Assembly: GCA_934630385.1 (NCBI GenBank)
Contig: CAKTWE010000029.1
Span: forward strand, 1 to 20,705
From: an uncultured Collinsella sp.
GTDB lineage: Bacteria > Actinomycetota > Coriobacteriia > Coriobacteriales > Coriobacteriaceae
Direction of reading: 5' to 3'
DNA: 20,705 nt
The translations under genes and the position numbers were made by a program. How positions within the stretch are numbered: position 1 is the first letter of the stretch; the number at the start of each line of letters is the position of its first letter. The notes under the pieces were generated by a model, which was not told where the DNA came from, did not search any database, and worked only from the letters and a program-made list of their open reading frames with translations. This document shows, piece after piece, positions 6,988-14,930 of this stretch.

Positions 6988-7530
6988 ATGTTTGGTTTTA
7001 AGAAAGAGCTTTATACGCCCGAGTACCAGCTCGCTGGTGACGAGTGTGCGATCATCGAGACGTCGAAGGGCACGATCAAGGTCAAATTTGACGGCGAGGG
7101 TGCTCCCATCCATGTGGCGAACTTCTGCGAGCTTTCCACGATGGGCTTCTACGACGGCCTTAAGTTTCACCGCTATGTGCCCGGCTTTGTGATCCAGGGC
7201 GGCGACCCCAATACCCGCGATATGTCCGGCGCCGATGTCGCTGCCGGCCTTGAGGGCCCCGACGGTATGCCCGGTACCGGTGGCCCCGGCTATTGCATCA
7301 AGGGCGAGTTCGCTACCAATCCGCGCAACAGCCACGTCGACGGTGCGCTTGCTATGGCGCGCTCGATGGATCCTGATTCCGCGGGTTCCCAGTTCTACTT
7401 CTGCCTAGGTGCCCAGCACAATCTGGACTCCGGTTACACCGTCTTTGGCACCACGGTCGAGGGCCTCGACGTGATTTCGCAGCTGCGTGCCGGCGACGAG
7501 ATCGTCCACGTCGAGATCGTTCACGAGTAA
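6988..7530 (+). CDS. cyclophilin-type peptidyl-prolyl cis-trans isomerase
   Basis: Catalyses proline cis-trans isomerisation during protein folding. The 180-residue product contains the cyclophilin core. It has TSKGTIKVKF near the start, FHRYVPGFVIQGGD (60-73) with the catalytic-type Arg62 and Gln70, then GALAMARSMDPDSAGSQFYF (119-138) and a VFGTTVEGLDVI segment near the C terminus. There is no signal peptide or lipobox, so it should act in the cytosol. I chose the ATG at 6988 because it follows GAGGAAGGA and gives the normal family N terminus. The open frame reaches back to 6919, but that stretch holds the promoter. The TPR gene begins 12 bases downstream, so the two are probably co-transcribed. 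Confidence 0.95.
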   Translation: MFGFKKELYTPEYQLAGDECAIIETSKGTIKVKFDGEGAPIHVANFCELSTMGFYDGLKFHRYVPGFVIQGGDPNTRDMSGADVAAGLEGPDGMPGTGGPGYCIKGEFATNPRNSHVDGALAMARSMDPDSAGSQFYFCLGAQHNLDSGYTVFGTTVEGLDVISQLRAGDEIVHVEIVHE

Positions 7531-7542
7531 AAGGGGACTTCC

Positions 7543-8838
7543 TTGAATAGCCAGTTGATCCAACAGGGCCGCGCTGCTTACCGCGCGGGCGATTTTTCCG
7601 CTGCCGCCCAGATGCTCGGTGCAGCAAAGACCCCCAGCGAGATCATGGGCGAGGCCGACCATCTGCGCGGCAACGCCCTGATGCACTTGGGTATGTACGC
7701 CGAGGCTGCCGAGGCCTACGCCGCTGCTCTTAACGACGGAACCTATGGTAAGCGCGGCGCGCTGCTCACCAATCGCGGCAAAGCGCTCGCCGCCGTGGGC
7801 GACTACACCACGGCTGCCCAGGCGTTCTCCGCCGCCACTCAGGACGCATCCTACGCTACGCCATTTAAGGCCTACCTGGGCCTGGGCAACGCGCTGTTCC
7901 AGTCGGGCGACTACGCCAACGCCGGCACCGCCTTCCGCCAGGCAGCCATCGACGGTGCCAACCCGGCTCCTGCAGCCGCCCTTGGCGAGCTCGGCCGCTG
8001 CTTCATCAAGCTTGGCCGTCCCGCGGACGCCGTGGAGACCTATCGCACGGCCATCGATTTTGCCGGTCCGCGCGACGACAGCCGTGCGCTGAACGCCGGC
8101 ATGGGCGAGGCGCTCTCTGCTGCCGGTCGTCCCTCCGAGGCGCTCGACGCCTTTAATGCCGCCACTGCCGACGGTATCTACCAGCTCACGCCCGAGCAGT
8201 CCGACGAGCTTGCGCGCGTGCACGATTCGCTCGCTGCGCTTTCGGCCCAGACTGCCATGGCCACGGCTCCGGCTCCCTCGATGGACGCACCTGCCGTCGA
8301 TCCGCTCGACCCCACGGGTGCGACCGGTCAGTTTATGCCCGACCCCTCGGACACCGGCTTCTTTACGCTGTCTGAGTCCGAGATGGTCCAGCAGGACCGC
8401 AAGCAGGCAAAGGTTCGCCGTCGCCATCGTCACACGGGTCTCAAGATTTTCCTGGTGCTGCTTCTGCTGATCGTCATTGCTGCCGGCGGTCTGGGCTTTG
8501 CCTATACGCGCGGCATGGGTATTCCCTCGCAGGAGTCCGTCATCACCGATCTGTTCCAGGCTGCCGGCGACGGCGATACCGCCAAGGCCGAGTCCTGCCT
8601 GGCTTCGAGCCTGTCCGAGGACGCCAAGGCGATGATTATCTCCTCGATCCCGCAGGGCGCCACCGTCTCTGTCGAGGGTATGGACCAGTCCATGACCGAG
8701 ACCACTGCCAAGGTGAAGGCTTCGCTGTCCAAGGGCGGCGAGCAGGAGTACACCGTCAAATTCGTGCGCTCCGACAACCATATCGGTTGGGCCGTGTCCT
8801 CGTTCGATATCGATTTCTCGGCTGCCGATAACCAGTAG
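7543..8838 (+). CDS. tetratricopeptide-repeat protein with C-terminal membrane anchor and outer domain
   Basis: A 431-residue protein. Residues 1 to about 240 are repeated helical hairpins with the TPR pattern (for example GNALMHLGMYAEAAEAYAAA and GNALFQSGDYANAGTAFRQA), a protein-interaction scaffold. A Pro/Asp-rich linker and a basic stretch (RKQAKVRRRHRH) precede one hydrophobic helix at about 302-323. Roughly 105 outer residues follow (from SQESVITDLFQAAGDGDTAK). Their layout resembles the small secreted domains, such as DUF4878, often seen after a membrane anchor, but that assignment is tentative. The start is a TTG at 7543 after AAGGGGA. A cytoplasmic TPR region and an external C-terminal domain are inferred from the positive-inside rule. 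It shares a transcript with the cyclophilin and precedes the mre operon. Function is unknown. Confidence 0.82.
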   Translation: MNSQLIQQGRAAYRAGDFSAAAQMLGAAKTPSEIMGEADHLRGNALMHLGMYAEAAEAYAAALNDGTYGKRGALLTNRGKALAAVGDYTTAAQAFSAATQDASYATPFKAYLGLGNALFQSGDYANAGTAFRQAAIDGANPAPAAALGELGRCFIKLGRPADAVETYRTAIDFAGPRDDSRALNAGMGEALSAAGRPSEALDAFNAATADGIYQLTPEQSDELARVHDSLAALSAQTAMATAPAPSMDAPAVDPLDPTGATGQFMPDPSDTGFFTLSESEMVQQDRKQAKVRRRHRHTGLKIFLVLLLLIVIAAGGLGFAYTRGMGIPSQESVITDLFQAAGDGDTAKAESCLASSLSEDAKAMIISSIPQGATVSVEGMDQSMTETTAKVKASLSKGGEQEYTVKFVRSDNHIGWAVSSFDIDFSAADNQ

Positions 8839-8861
8839 TGACCTTATGGGGTTTGGCTCTG

Positions 8862-8895
8862 CCCGGTGCCTCGCCGCAAGTGGGGTGCCGGGTTT
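8862..8895 (+). terminator. terminator-like hairpin between TPR gene and mreB
   Basis: CCCGGTGCC (8862-8870) pairs with GGTGCCGGG (8884-8892) through nine pairs including two G-T wobbles. Only TTT follows, so termination may be inefficient. It falls in the 113-base gap that separates the TPR gene from mreB. A TAGTAT at 8900-8905 might be the mreB -10 element, but no matching -35 is visible. Confidence 0.4.
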
Positions 8896-8951
8896 GCGCT
8901 AGTATGAGCTATTAGGTTTTCCAGCAATCATCCAACACATCAGGAGTTGCG

Positions 8952-9995
8952 TTGTTTTCTTTGATGGATATGTTCTTCGGTAGCTACGCGGGCGATCTTG
9001 CCATCGACCTCGGCACCGCCAACACGCTTGTCTCCGTGCGCGGCAAGGGTATCGTCATTCGCGAGCCCTCTGTCGTCGCCATCGACAAAAACGACGAGCG
9101 CATCCTTGCGGTCGGCATCGAGGCTAAGCGCATGCTCGGCCGTACGCCCGGCAACATTGTGGCTGTTCGCCCCCTCAAGGACGGCGTTATCGCCGATTTC
9201 GATGTTACCGAGGCTATGCTGCGCTACTTCATCGACAAGGCCTCCGAAAAGCGCTACCCGTGGACCCCGCGCCCGCGCGTTGTCGTATGCGTTCCCTCCG
9301 GCGTCACGTCGGTCGAGAAGCGCGCCGTGTTCGAGGCTACGATTCAGGCTGGCGCTCGCCAGGCTTATCTGATCGAGGAGCCTATGGCCGCGGCTATCGG
9401 TGCTGACTTGCCTGTCGAGGAGCCGACCGGCTCCATGGTCATTGACATCGGCGGTGGTACCACCGAGGTCGCCGTTATCGCCATGGGCGGTATCGTCGTG
9501 TCGCAGTCCATTCGTATTGCCGGCGACGAGTTCGATCAGGCTATCCTCACGCATGTTCGTGATGCCTACAACTTGGCCATTGGCGAGCGCACGGCCGAGG
9601 ACATTAAGATTAAGGTCGGCTCTGCCGTGCCGCTCAAGGACGAGCTCGACGTCGAGGTCAACGGCCGCGACGTCATCACGGGCCTGCCCAAGACGGTTCG
9701 TATTGAGAGCGAGGAGATTCGCCGCGCTCTCAACAAGCCGCTCGACGAGATGGCCAAGGCCGTTAAGGATGCCTTGGACGCCACGCCGCCCGATCTGGCC
9801 TCGGATCTTATGTACTACGGCATTCTGTTGACCGGCGGCGGTGCACTGCTGCGCGGCCTCGACGTACGCTTGCGCGACGAGACCGGCGTTTCGGTCAACG
9901 TTAGCCCTACGGCGCTCGACAACGTCGTCAACGGCTGTGCCCGCGTGCTCGAGGCAAATGCATTTGACGGCGGCTTCGTCCAAACCAATGCTTAA
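8952..9995 (+). CDS. mreB: rod shape-determining protein MreB (bacterial actin)
   Basis: Forms membrane-associated filaments that position the lateral wall synthesis machinery. The 347-residue product has the actin-fold nucleotide motifs: phosphate-1 loop IDLGTANTLV (about 19-27), phosphate-2 segment DIGGGTTEVAVI (from 165) and adenosine motif TGGGALLRGL (from 294). The central IEEPMAAAIGADLPV stretch typical of MreB is also present. Length is normal for the family. The TTG start at 8952 follows AGGAG with 5-base spacing. An in-frame ATG at 8964 is a weaker alternative. It is the first gene of a tight run with mreC, mreD, mrdA and rodA and is probably transcribed from the preceding 113-base gap. 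A paralogous MreB elsewhere in the genome cannot be excluded. Confidence 0.96.
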   Translation: MFSLMDMFFGSYAGDLAIDLGTANTLVSVRGKGIVIREPSVVAIDKNDERILAVGIEAKRMLGRTPGNIVAVRPLKDGVIADFDVTEAMLRYFIDKASEKRYPWTPRPRVVVCVPSGVTSVEKRAVFEATIQAGARQAYLIEEPMAAAIGADLPVEEPTGSMVIDIGGGTTEVAVIAMGGIVVSQSIRIAGDEFDQAILTHVRDAYNLAIGERTAEDIKIKVGSAVPLKDELDVEVNGRDVITGLPKTVRIESEEIRRALNKPLDEMAKAVKDALDATPPDLASDLMYYGILLTGGGALLRGLDVRLRDETGVSVNVSPTALDNVVNGCARVLEANAFDGGFVQTNA

Positions 9996-10016
9996 TTTCC
10001 TAAAGGTGGATTCCAT

Positions 10017-11015
10017 TTGGCACGATCTTCGGGTTTCTCTTCAAATCTGAATACCAAACGACAATCAACGGGTATGCGCCCGTTGATTGTTTTCAGCGTG
10101 ATTTCGGTGCTGCTCCTCACGTTTTATATTCGTGAAGGCGAGGCGGGGCCGATTCATGCCGTGCGTTCGGGCGTGACGACGATTACCTCGCCGATGCGCT
10201 TTGTGGGCTCGGCGGTAGCGTCGCCGTTTAACGCCATCGGTAACGTGTTCTCGAACCTTACGGCCTCGCAGGACACGCTTGCCGAGCTTAAGAAGCAAAA
10301 CGAGGAGCTGACCTCCAAGGTGGCCGAGCTCTCCGAGGCGCAAAAGACCGCTGAGCGCCTTGAGGGCCTGGTTGGACTGCAGTCGACCTATAACCTCAAG
10401 TCGACCGCCGCGCGTATTGTGGGCGCCTCGGGCGATGCCTGGACCTCGACGGTCACCATCGACAAGGGTTCTGCCGACGGTCTTACCATCAATATGCCCG
10501 TGACGAGCTCCGCTGGTGTTATTGGCCAGATTATCGAGGTTTCGGCTAAGACCTCCACCGTGCGCCTGATCGGTGACGAGAACTCGGGCGTGTCTGCCAT
10601 GGTGCAGGACACGCGCGCTCAAGGCATGCTGCAGGGCCAGCCCGACGGCACGCTGCGCCTGGACTACGTGAGCGTCGACTCCGATGTCAAGGTGGGCGAC
10701 ATCATCGTGACCTCGGGCATCGGCGGCGTGTTCCCCAAGGGCCTGCCGCTCGGTACCGTGTCTTCGGTCGAGAAGTCTGCTAACGACGTGTACTACACCA
10801 TTGTGGTGCGTGCGCAGACCACGGCCGAGAATAACGAGGAAGTGCTCGTCATCACCTCGCTCACCGACGAGCAGTCGGCTTCGGACGATGATGTGGACAC
10901 CGCCAACAGTACGCCGCAGGGTACGTCGCGCGATGCAGCGACCAAGACCAAGGACGAGAGTTCGGATGAAAACTCCGATGCGTCCGGCACGACCGACTCG
11001 GGCTCGAGCGAATAG
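10017..11015 (+). CDS. mreC: rod shape-determining protein MreC
   Basis: Bitopic scaffold of the elongasome that links MreB, MreD and PBP2. The 332-residue product has one N-terminal membrane helix (about 22-38, PLIVFSVISVLLLTFYI). A coiled coil follows (about 86-122, with LAELKKQNEELTSKVAELSE). The beta-rich MreC domain contains the usual GDAWTSTVTIDKGSADGL, VTSSAGVIGQI and DIIVTSGIGGVFPKGLPLG segments. From about residue 280 the protein ends in a Ser/Asp/Thr/Glu-rich acidic tail of some 50 residues, not part of the core fold and probably disordered outside the membrane. The TTG start at 10017 follows AAAGGTGGA. The gene begins 21 bases after mreB and 11 bases separate it from mreD. Confidence 0.94.
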   Translation: MARSSGFSSNLNTKRQSTGMRPLIVFSVISVLLLTFYIREGEAGPIHAVRSGVTTITSPMRFVGSAVASPFNAIGNVFSNLTASQDTLAELKKQNEELTSKVAELSEAQKTAERLEGLVGLQSTYNLKSTAARIVGASGDAWTSTVTIDKGSADGLTINMPVTSSAGVIGQIIEVSAKTSTVRLIGDENSGVSAMVQDTRAQGMLQGQPDGTLRLDYVSVDSDVKVGDIIVTSGIGGVFPKGLPLGTVSSVEKSANDVYYTIVVRAQTTAENNEEVLVITSLTDEQSASDDDVDTANSTPQGTSRDAATKTKDESSDENSDASGTTDSGSSE

Positions 11016-11026
11016 GGGGCATGTCC

Positions 11027-11593
11027 ATGGATCTACACGAGCAGGGGGCGAGCTCCCGCACGTTTGCGATTGCCGCCATTGTGTGCGTGCTGCTGCAGGC
11101 GGGCCTGGCGCCACAAATCTCCATCGCGGGCGGTCGCGTCAACTTTATGATCATCCTGGTGTGCCTGAGCGTGTTTTCGGGCGACCCTACGCGTGCCGTC
11201 GTATGCGGCTTTTGTAGCGGCCTGTTCTATGACCTTTCCGCCGCCGTGCCGGTGGGTGTTATGTCGCTGCTGCTGACCGTGGGCAGTTTTGCTTTGGTGC
11301 ACAGCGCGGCTGGCCAGACGGGCGGCTCGCCGAGTGCGCGCGGCATTACCGTGGGCGCCTTCGCGTTTGCCATTAACGTGGTCTACAGCATCATCTTGCT
11401 GTTTATGGGCCTGGAGACGAGCTTTGTGGTTGCCATCTTTGGGCACGCGCTGCCGTCCTCGATCCTGACGGGCTTGATCGCTATCCCGTTTTTGATGTCC
11501 GGCGCCGCTCCGCAGGCCGGTTACGGATTCTCTGCACGCGGCAACCGCCAGACGGGCATGCGCTTTAAGCCTAAGACCCGAAAGCTCAAATAG
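11027..11593 (+). CDS. mreD: rod shape-determining protein MreD
   Basis: Polytopic membrane subunit of the elongasome. The 188-residue product has about five hydrophobic segments and the family hallmark pairing of a FMIILVCLSVFSGD helix with GFCSGLFYDL (61-70). The C-terminal tail is basic (RGNRQTGMRFKPKTRKLK), consistent with a cytoplasmic end. Two ATGs lie six bases apart. I prefer 11027 because the AGGGGG ribosome site ends seven bases before it, whereas it ends only one base before the ATG at 11021. Located between mreC and mrdA as in most rod-shaped bacteria. Confidence 0.9.
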   Translation: MDLHEQGASSRTFAIAAIVCVLLQAGLAPQISIAGGRVNFMIILVCLSVFSGDPTRAVVCGFCSGLFYDLSAAVPVGVMSLLLTVGSFALVHSAAGQTGGSPSARGITVGAFAFAINVVYSIILLFMGLETSFVVAIFGHALPSSILTGLIAIPFLMSGAAPQAGYGFSARGNRQTGMRFKPKTRKLK

Positions 11594-11606
11594 GGGAGGC
11601 CCATAG

Positions 11607-13676
11607 ATGTCTTCCCAGATAACGGTCATCATCGCCGGTATCGTGCTGGTCGTGGCCATTGTTGTCGCGCTGGTTATTATGCGCCGTGGCGATTCCCGTT
11701 TCACCTATGACACGCAGCACGGAACGGCTCCGCGCGCCACCGAGGGCGAGGGCAATACGGCCTCGACGGCGTTTAAGGGCCGCTTCTCCATCCTCACCAC
11801 GGGTGTGGGCGCGATGTTTGCCGCGCTTGCCGTCAAGCTGTGGGGTATGCAGATGGTCTCGTCGGACTATTACGACAAACAGGCCAAGAGCAACCAGACC
11901 CGCACCGTCACCACGCCTGCCGTGCGCGGCCGCATCTTGGACCGCAACGGCGTCGCGCTGGTGCAAAATCGCCCCTCGCTTGCCGTCGTCGCCTATCGCG
12001 ACCTGGCCAACGACACCGTGCTGGTGCATCATCTCGCGAATGTGCTCGGCATGCCCTACGTCGCGGTTCTGCGCAACATTCAGGACAATTCCGAGGGCGC
12101 CCAGAGCCTGCACACCATTGCCACCGACGTTCGTCGTTCCACGGTTGCCTATATTCAGGAACACGCTGGTGAGTTTCCCGGCGTGAAGATCGCCGAGCGC
12201 ACCGAGCGCCAGTACCCGTACGGCGAGACCGCCTGCCATATCTTGGGTTACACCGGCACCATTACTTCCGAGCAGCTCGAGGCCCAGAATAAGAAGGCGT
12301 CCGGTGGTGACGATAGCGCTGCCGGGCATATTACGTACCAGTCGGGCGACATCGTGGGCCAGGCGGGTGTCGAGAGCTATTACGAAAACCTGCTGCAGGG
12401 CATTCGCGGCGAACAGACCGTCAAGGTCGATGCCTCGGGCAACGTGACCGGTCAGGCCGGCGCCGTGCCCGCCAAGGCCGGCTCGGATATCAAGCTTACG
12501 CTCGACCTTAAGATTCAGCAGGCTTGCGAGACGGCGCTGGCAAGTGCCATTGAGCTCGCTAAGACCACAGGCCACAGCGACGCCGGCAACGGTGCCGTGG
12601 TGTGCCTCGACCCCAATAACGGCGAGATTCTGGGCATGGCGAGCGAGCCCAAGTTCGATCCTTCGGTGTTTATCGGCGGCGTCTCCAATGATGTTTGGAC
12701 CGAGCTCAACGATGACAAGGGTTCGCATCCGCTGCTCAACCGCGCCATTGGCGGCCAGTACATGTCCGCCTCGACCATCAAACCCCTCTCGGCGTTGGCT
12801 GGCCTTGAGTTTGGCACGTACACTTCGAGTCAAACGACCAACTGCACGGGATATTGGACCGGCTTGGGCAAATCTTGGGGAAAGTACTGTTGGCTGCACT
12901 CCGGCCACGGCACGATGACGCTGCAGTCCGGTATCGCCAACTCCTGCGACCCCGTGTTCTACGATATGGGCAAGGCGTTTTTCTACAATGACCAGCATCC
13001 CGAGGGCCTGCAAGAGGTCTTTCGCCGTTGGGGCCTGGGCAAAACCTGCGGTGTCGACCTGCCGAGTGAGGGTGCGGGACGCATTCCCGATGCCGAGTGG
13101 AAAGAGTCGTACTTTACCGACGCCTCGGCCGAGGACCGCAAGTGGAATGCCGGCGATATGACCAACATCGCTATCGGCCAGGGTGACATTTTGGTGACGC
13201 CGCTGCAGATGGCCTGCGCTTACATGGGCATTGCCAACGGCGGCAAACAGTATGTGCCGCATGTGTTCTTGTCTGCTGTCTCGCGTGATGGTGACGGCGA
13301 TGCCTACAAGTACAACGGCAAGGGCAAAAAGAAGCGCCTTGACGCTCAAATTAACAACGATGCCGATCTTGCGCTGGTTCGTAATGGCATGCACGACGTG
13401 ATCTACTCGGCATCGACTTCGACTGCCGCGCACTTTAACTCCCTGACCCCCACGGTCTACGGCAAGTCCGGCACGGGCGAGAAGAGCGGCGAGGACGATT
13501 ACGCGTGGTTTTGCGCCTACGCGCCGGCCGATGACCCCAAGTACGTGATCGCCACTGTCTTGGAACAGGGCGGTGGCGGCTCCGATACCGCGCTGCACGT
13601 CGTGCGCGATGTCCTCGGTGCGATTTATGACGAGCCCGACACGTCGACGGCCACGGGCGATTCCTCGGTTCGATAG
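11607..13676 (+). CDS. mrdA: penicillin-binding protein 2 (elongation transpeptidase)
   Basis: Class B PBP that cross-links peptidoglycan during side-wall growth, with RodA as glycosyltransferase partner. The 689-residue product has a dimerisation-type domain beginning RGRILDRNG (107-115). The transpeptidase motifs are STIK (Ser389, Lys392), SCD (446-448, the SxD form typical of PBP2) and KSGT (620-623, with Ser in place of the more usual Thr). Two hydrophobic segments occur at the N terminus: residues 4-25, which are unusual, and 60-79, which match the normal PBP2 anchor. The ATG at 11607 follows GGGGAGG. Gaps to mreD and rodA are 13 and 9 bases. The adjacent rodA supports PBP2 rather than a division PBP3. 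Confidence 0.94.
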   Translation: MSSQITVIIAGIVLVVAIVVALVIMRRGDSRFTYDTQHGTAPRATEGEGNTASTAFKGRFSILTTGVGAMFAALAVKLWGMQMVSSDYYDKQAKSNQTRTVTTPAVRGRILDRNGVALVQNRPSLAVVAYRDLANDTVLVHHLANVLGMPYVAVLRNIQDNSEGAQSLHTIATDVRRSTVAYIQEHAGEFPGVKIAERTERQYPYGETACHILGYTGTITSEQLEAQNKKASGGDDSAAGHITYQSGDIVGQAGVESYYENLLQGIRGEQTVKVDASGNVTGQAGAVPAKAGSDIKLTLDLKIQQACETALASAIELAKTTGHSDAGNGAVVCLDPNNGEILGMASEPKFDPSVFIGGVSNDVWTELNDDKGSHPLLNRAIGGQYMSASTIKPLSALAGLEFGTYTSSQTTNCTGYWTGLGKSWGKYCWLHSGHGTMTLQSGIANSCDPVFYDMGKAFFYNDQHPEGLQEVFRRWGLGKTCGVDLPSEGAGRIPDAEWKESYFTDASAEDRKWNAGDMTNIAIGQGDILVTPLQMACAYMGIANGGKQYVPHVFLSAVSRDGDGDAYKYNGKGKKKRLDAQINNDADLALVRNGMHDVIYSASTSTAAHFNSLTPTVYGKSGTGEKSGEDDYAWFCAYAPADDPKYVIATVLEQGGGGSDTALHVVRDVLGAIYDEPDTSTATGDSSVR

Positions 13677-13685
13677 GAGGTTGCG

Positions 13686-14912
13686 ATGGACTTTTCGCCG
13701 GCGGACCTGTTCCGCTCAACCAAAAACGGCTCTCGCAGCAGCCTGGACCGCGTCAACAAGCAGATTTCCGCATCGCGCGGAACGTTTCGCCAAAAGGTGC
13801 ACATCGGCGTGTTGCTGGCGACCGTGGCGCTCGTCACCTATGGCGCCATTATTATCTGGTCCGCCTCGCAGTTTAAGGCCGACGCCTCGTTCTCGCGTCA
13901 CCTGCTGGGTATCGGTATTGGCGCGGTGCTGGCGGTGCTCGTCTGGCGCACCGACCTGCGTGGCATTTCCAACTTTTCGACGGCCCTGCTCGTCATCGAT
14001 CTTATCGTGATCTTTTCTCCTAAGATTCCGGGCCTGTCTTACACAGGCGGCTTGGGAATGACGGGTTGGATCAAGATTCCCGGTATCGGTTTAACATTTC
14101 AGCCCGTTGAGCTTGCCAAGCTCATCACCATCTTCTTTATGGCCACGCTTGGCTCGCAGTACAACGGGCGCATCGATACCGTTCGCGACTACATTAAGCT
14201 CTGCGGCATGCTGTCCATTCCGTTTTTGGCCGTCGTCGCCATGGGCGATCTGGGCTCAGGTCTGGTCGTGCTGGTGTCGGGCGCTATCGTCATCTGCATG
14301 AGCGGTGCGCGACGCGAATGGGTGCTGTCGACCTTGGCTCTGCTCGTGGGTTTGGTGGCGCTCGTCCTGGCGCTCGATTCGGTCTTCGATTCGCTGCTCG
14401 GCCACGATGTGCTCATTAAGCAGTACCAGATGAATCGTCTGACGGTCTTCATCGACCCCGACAATGCTGATTCGGACGATGCATACAACCTACAGCAGTC
14501 GCTGATCGCGGTCGGCTCGGGCGGTTTCTTTGGTAAGGGCCTGGGGCATGCGACGCAGTCGGCCGGCGGCTTCCTACCCGAGTTCCATACCGACTTCGTC
14601 TTCGCTTTTTTGTCTGAGACGTTCGGCTTCTGCGGCTCATTTTTGCTGTTGTGCCTGTACGTGATGCTCATCTTCTCGACGATCCGCGTCGCCTTTAAGT
14701 GCGAGTCTCTGTTCCTGCGCTTGTCATGCGTGGGTATCGTCGGCATGTGGGCATTCCAGACGTTCGAGAACATCGGCATGTGCATTGGCATGATGCCGAT
14801 TACCGGTATTCCGCTGCCGTTCATTAGCTTTGGTTCGTCGTCGATGATGATCCAGTTGTTGACGGTGGGTATCGTACAATCCATATGGCGGCATCGTTCG
14901 GGCGCCGCGTAA
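13686..14912 (+). CDS. rodA: RodA peptidoglycan glycosyltransferase (SEDS family)
   Basis: Polymerises lipid II into glycan strands for lateral wall growth. The 408-residue product has a 40-residue cytoplasmic N terminus, then about ten membrane helices. SEDS motifs include WIKIPGIGLTFQPVELAK (about 128-145), the large outer-loop segment IAVGSGGFFGKGLGHATQS, LPEFHTDFVFA with the catalytic-type Asp303, and MMPITGIPLPFISFGSSSM near the end. Most RodA proteins have YGGSS where this one has FGSSS. The ATG at 13686 follows AGGAGG that overlaps the mrdA stop. RodA is preferred over FtsW because of its place directly after mrdA in the mre operon. Confidence 0.94.
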   Translation: MDFSPADLFRSTKNGSRSSLDRVNKQISASRGTFRQKVHIGVLLATVALVTYGAIIIWSASQFKADASFSRHLLGIGIGAVLAVLVWRTDLRGISNFSTALLVIDLIVIFSPKIPGLSYTGGLGMTGWIKIPGIGLTFQPVELAKLITIFFMATLGSQYNGRIDTVRDYIKLCGMLSIPFLAVVAMGDLGSGLVVLVSGAIVICMSGARREWVLSTLALLVGLVALVLALDSVFDSLLGHDVLIKQYQMNRLTVFIDPDNADSDDAYNLQQSLIAVGSGGFFGKGLGHATQSAGGFLPEFHTDFVFAFLSETFGFCGSFLLLCLYVMLIFSTIRVAFKCESLFLRLSCVGIVGMWAFQTFENIGMCIGMMPITGIPLPFISFGSSSMMIQLLTVGIVQSIWRHRSGAA

Positions 14913-14930
14913 CCGCTGGAGGGGTTTGCC

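Noticed and set aside
11586..13598. Long minus-strand open frame (670 codons) opposite mrdA
   Set aside because: It mirrors a well-supported PBP2 gene, its translation is low-complexity Gly/Ala/Val/Arg/His, and it has no family resemblance. High GC at third positions creates such antisense frames.
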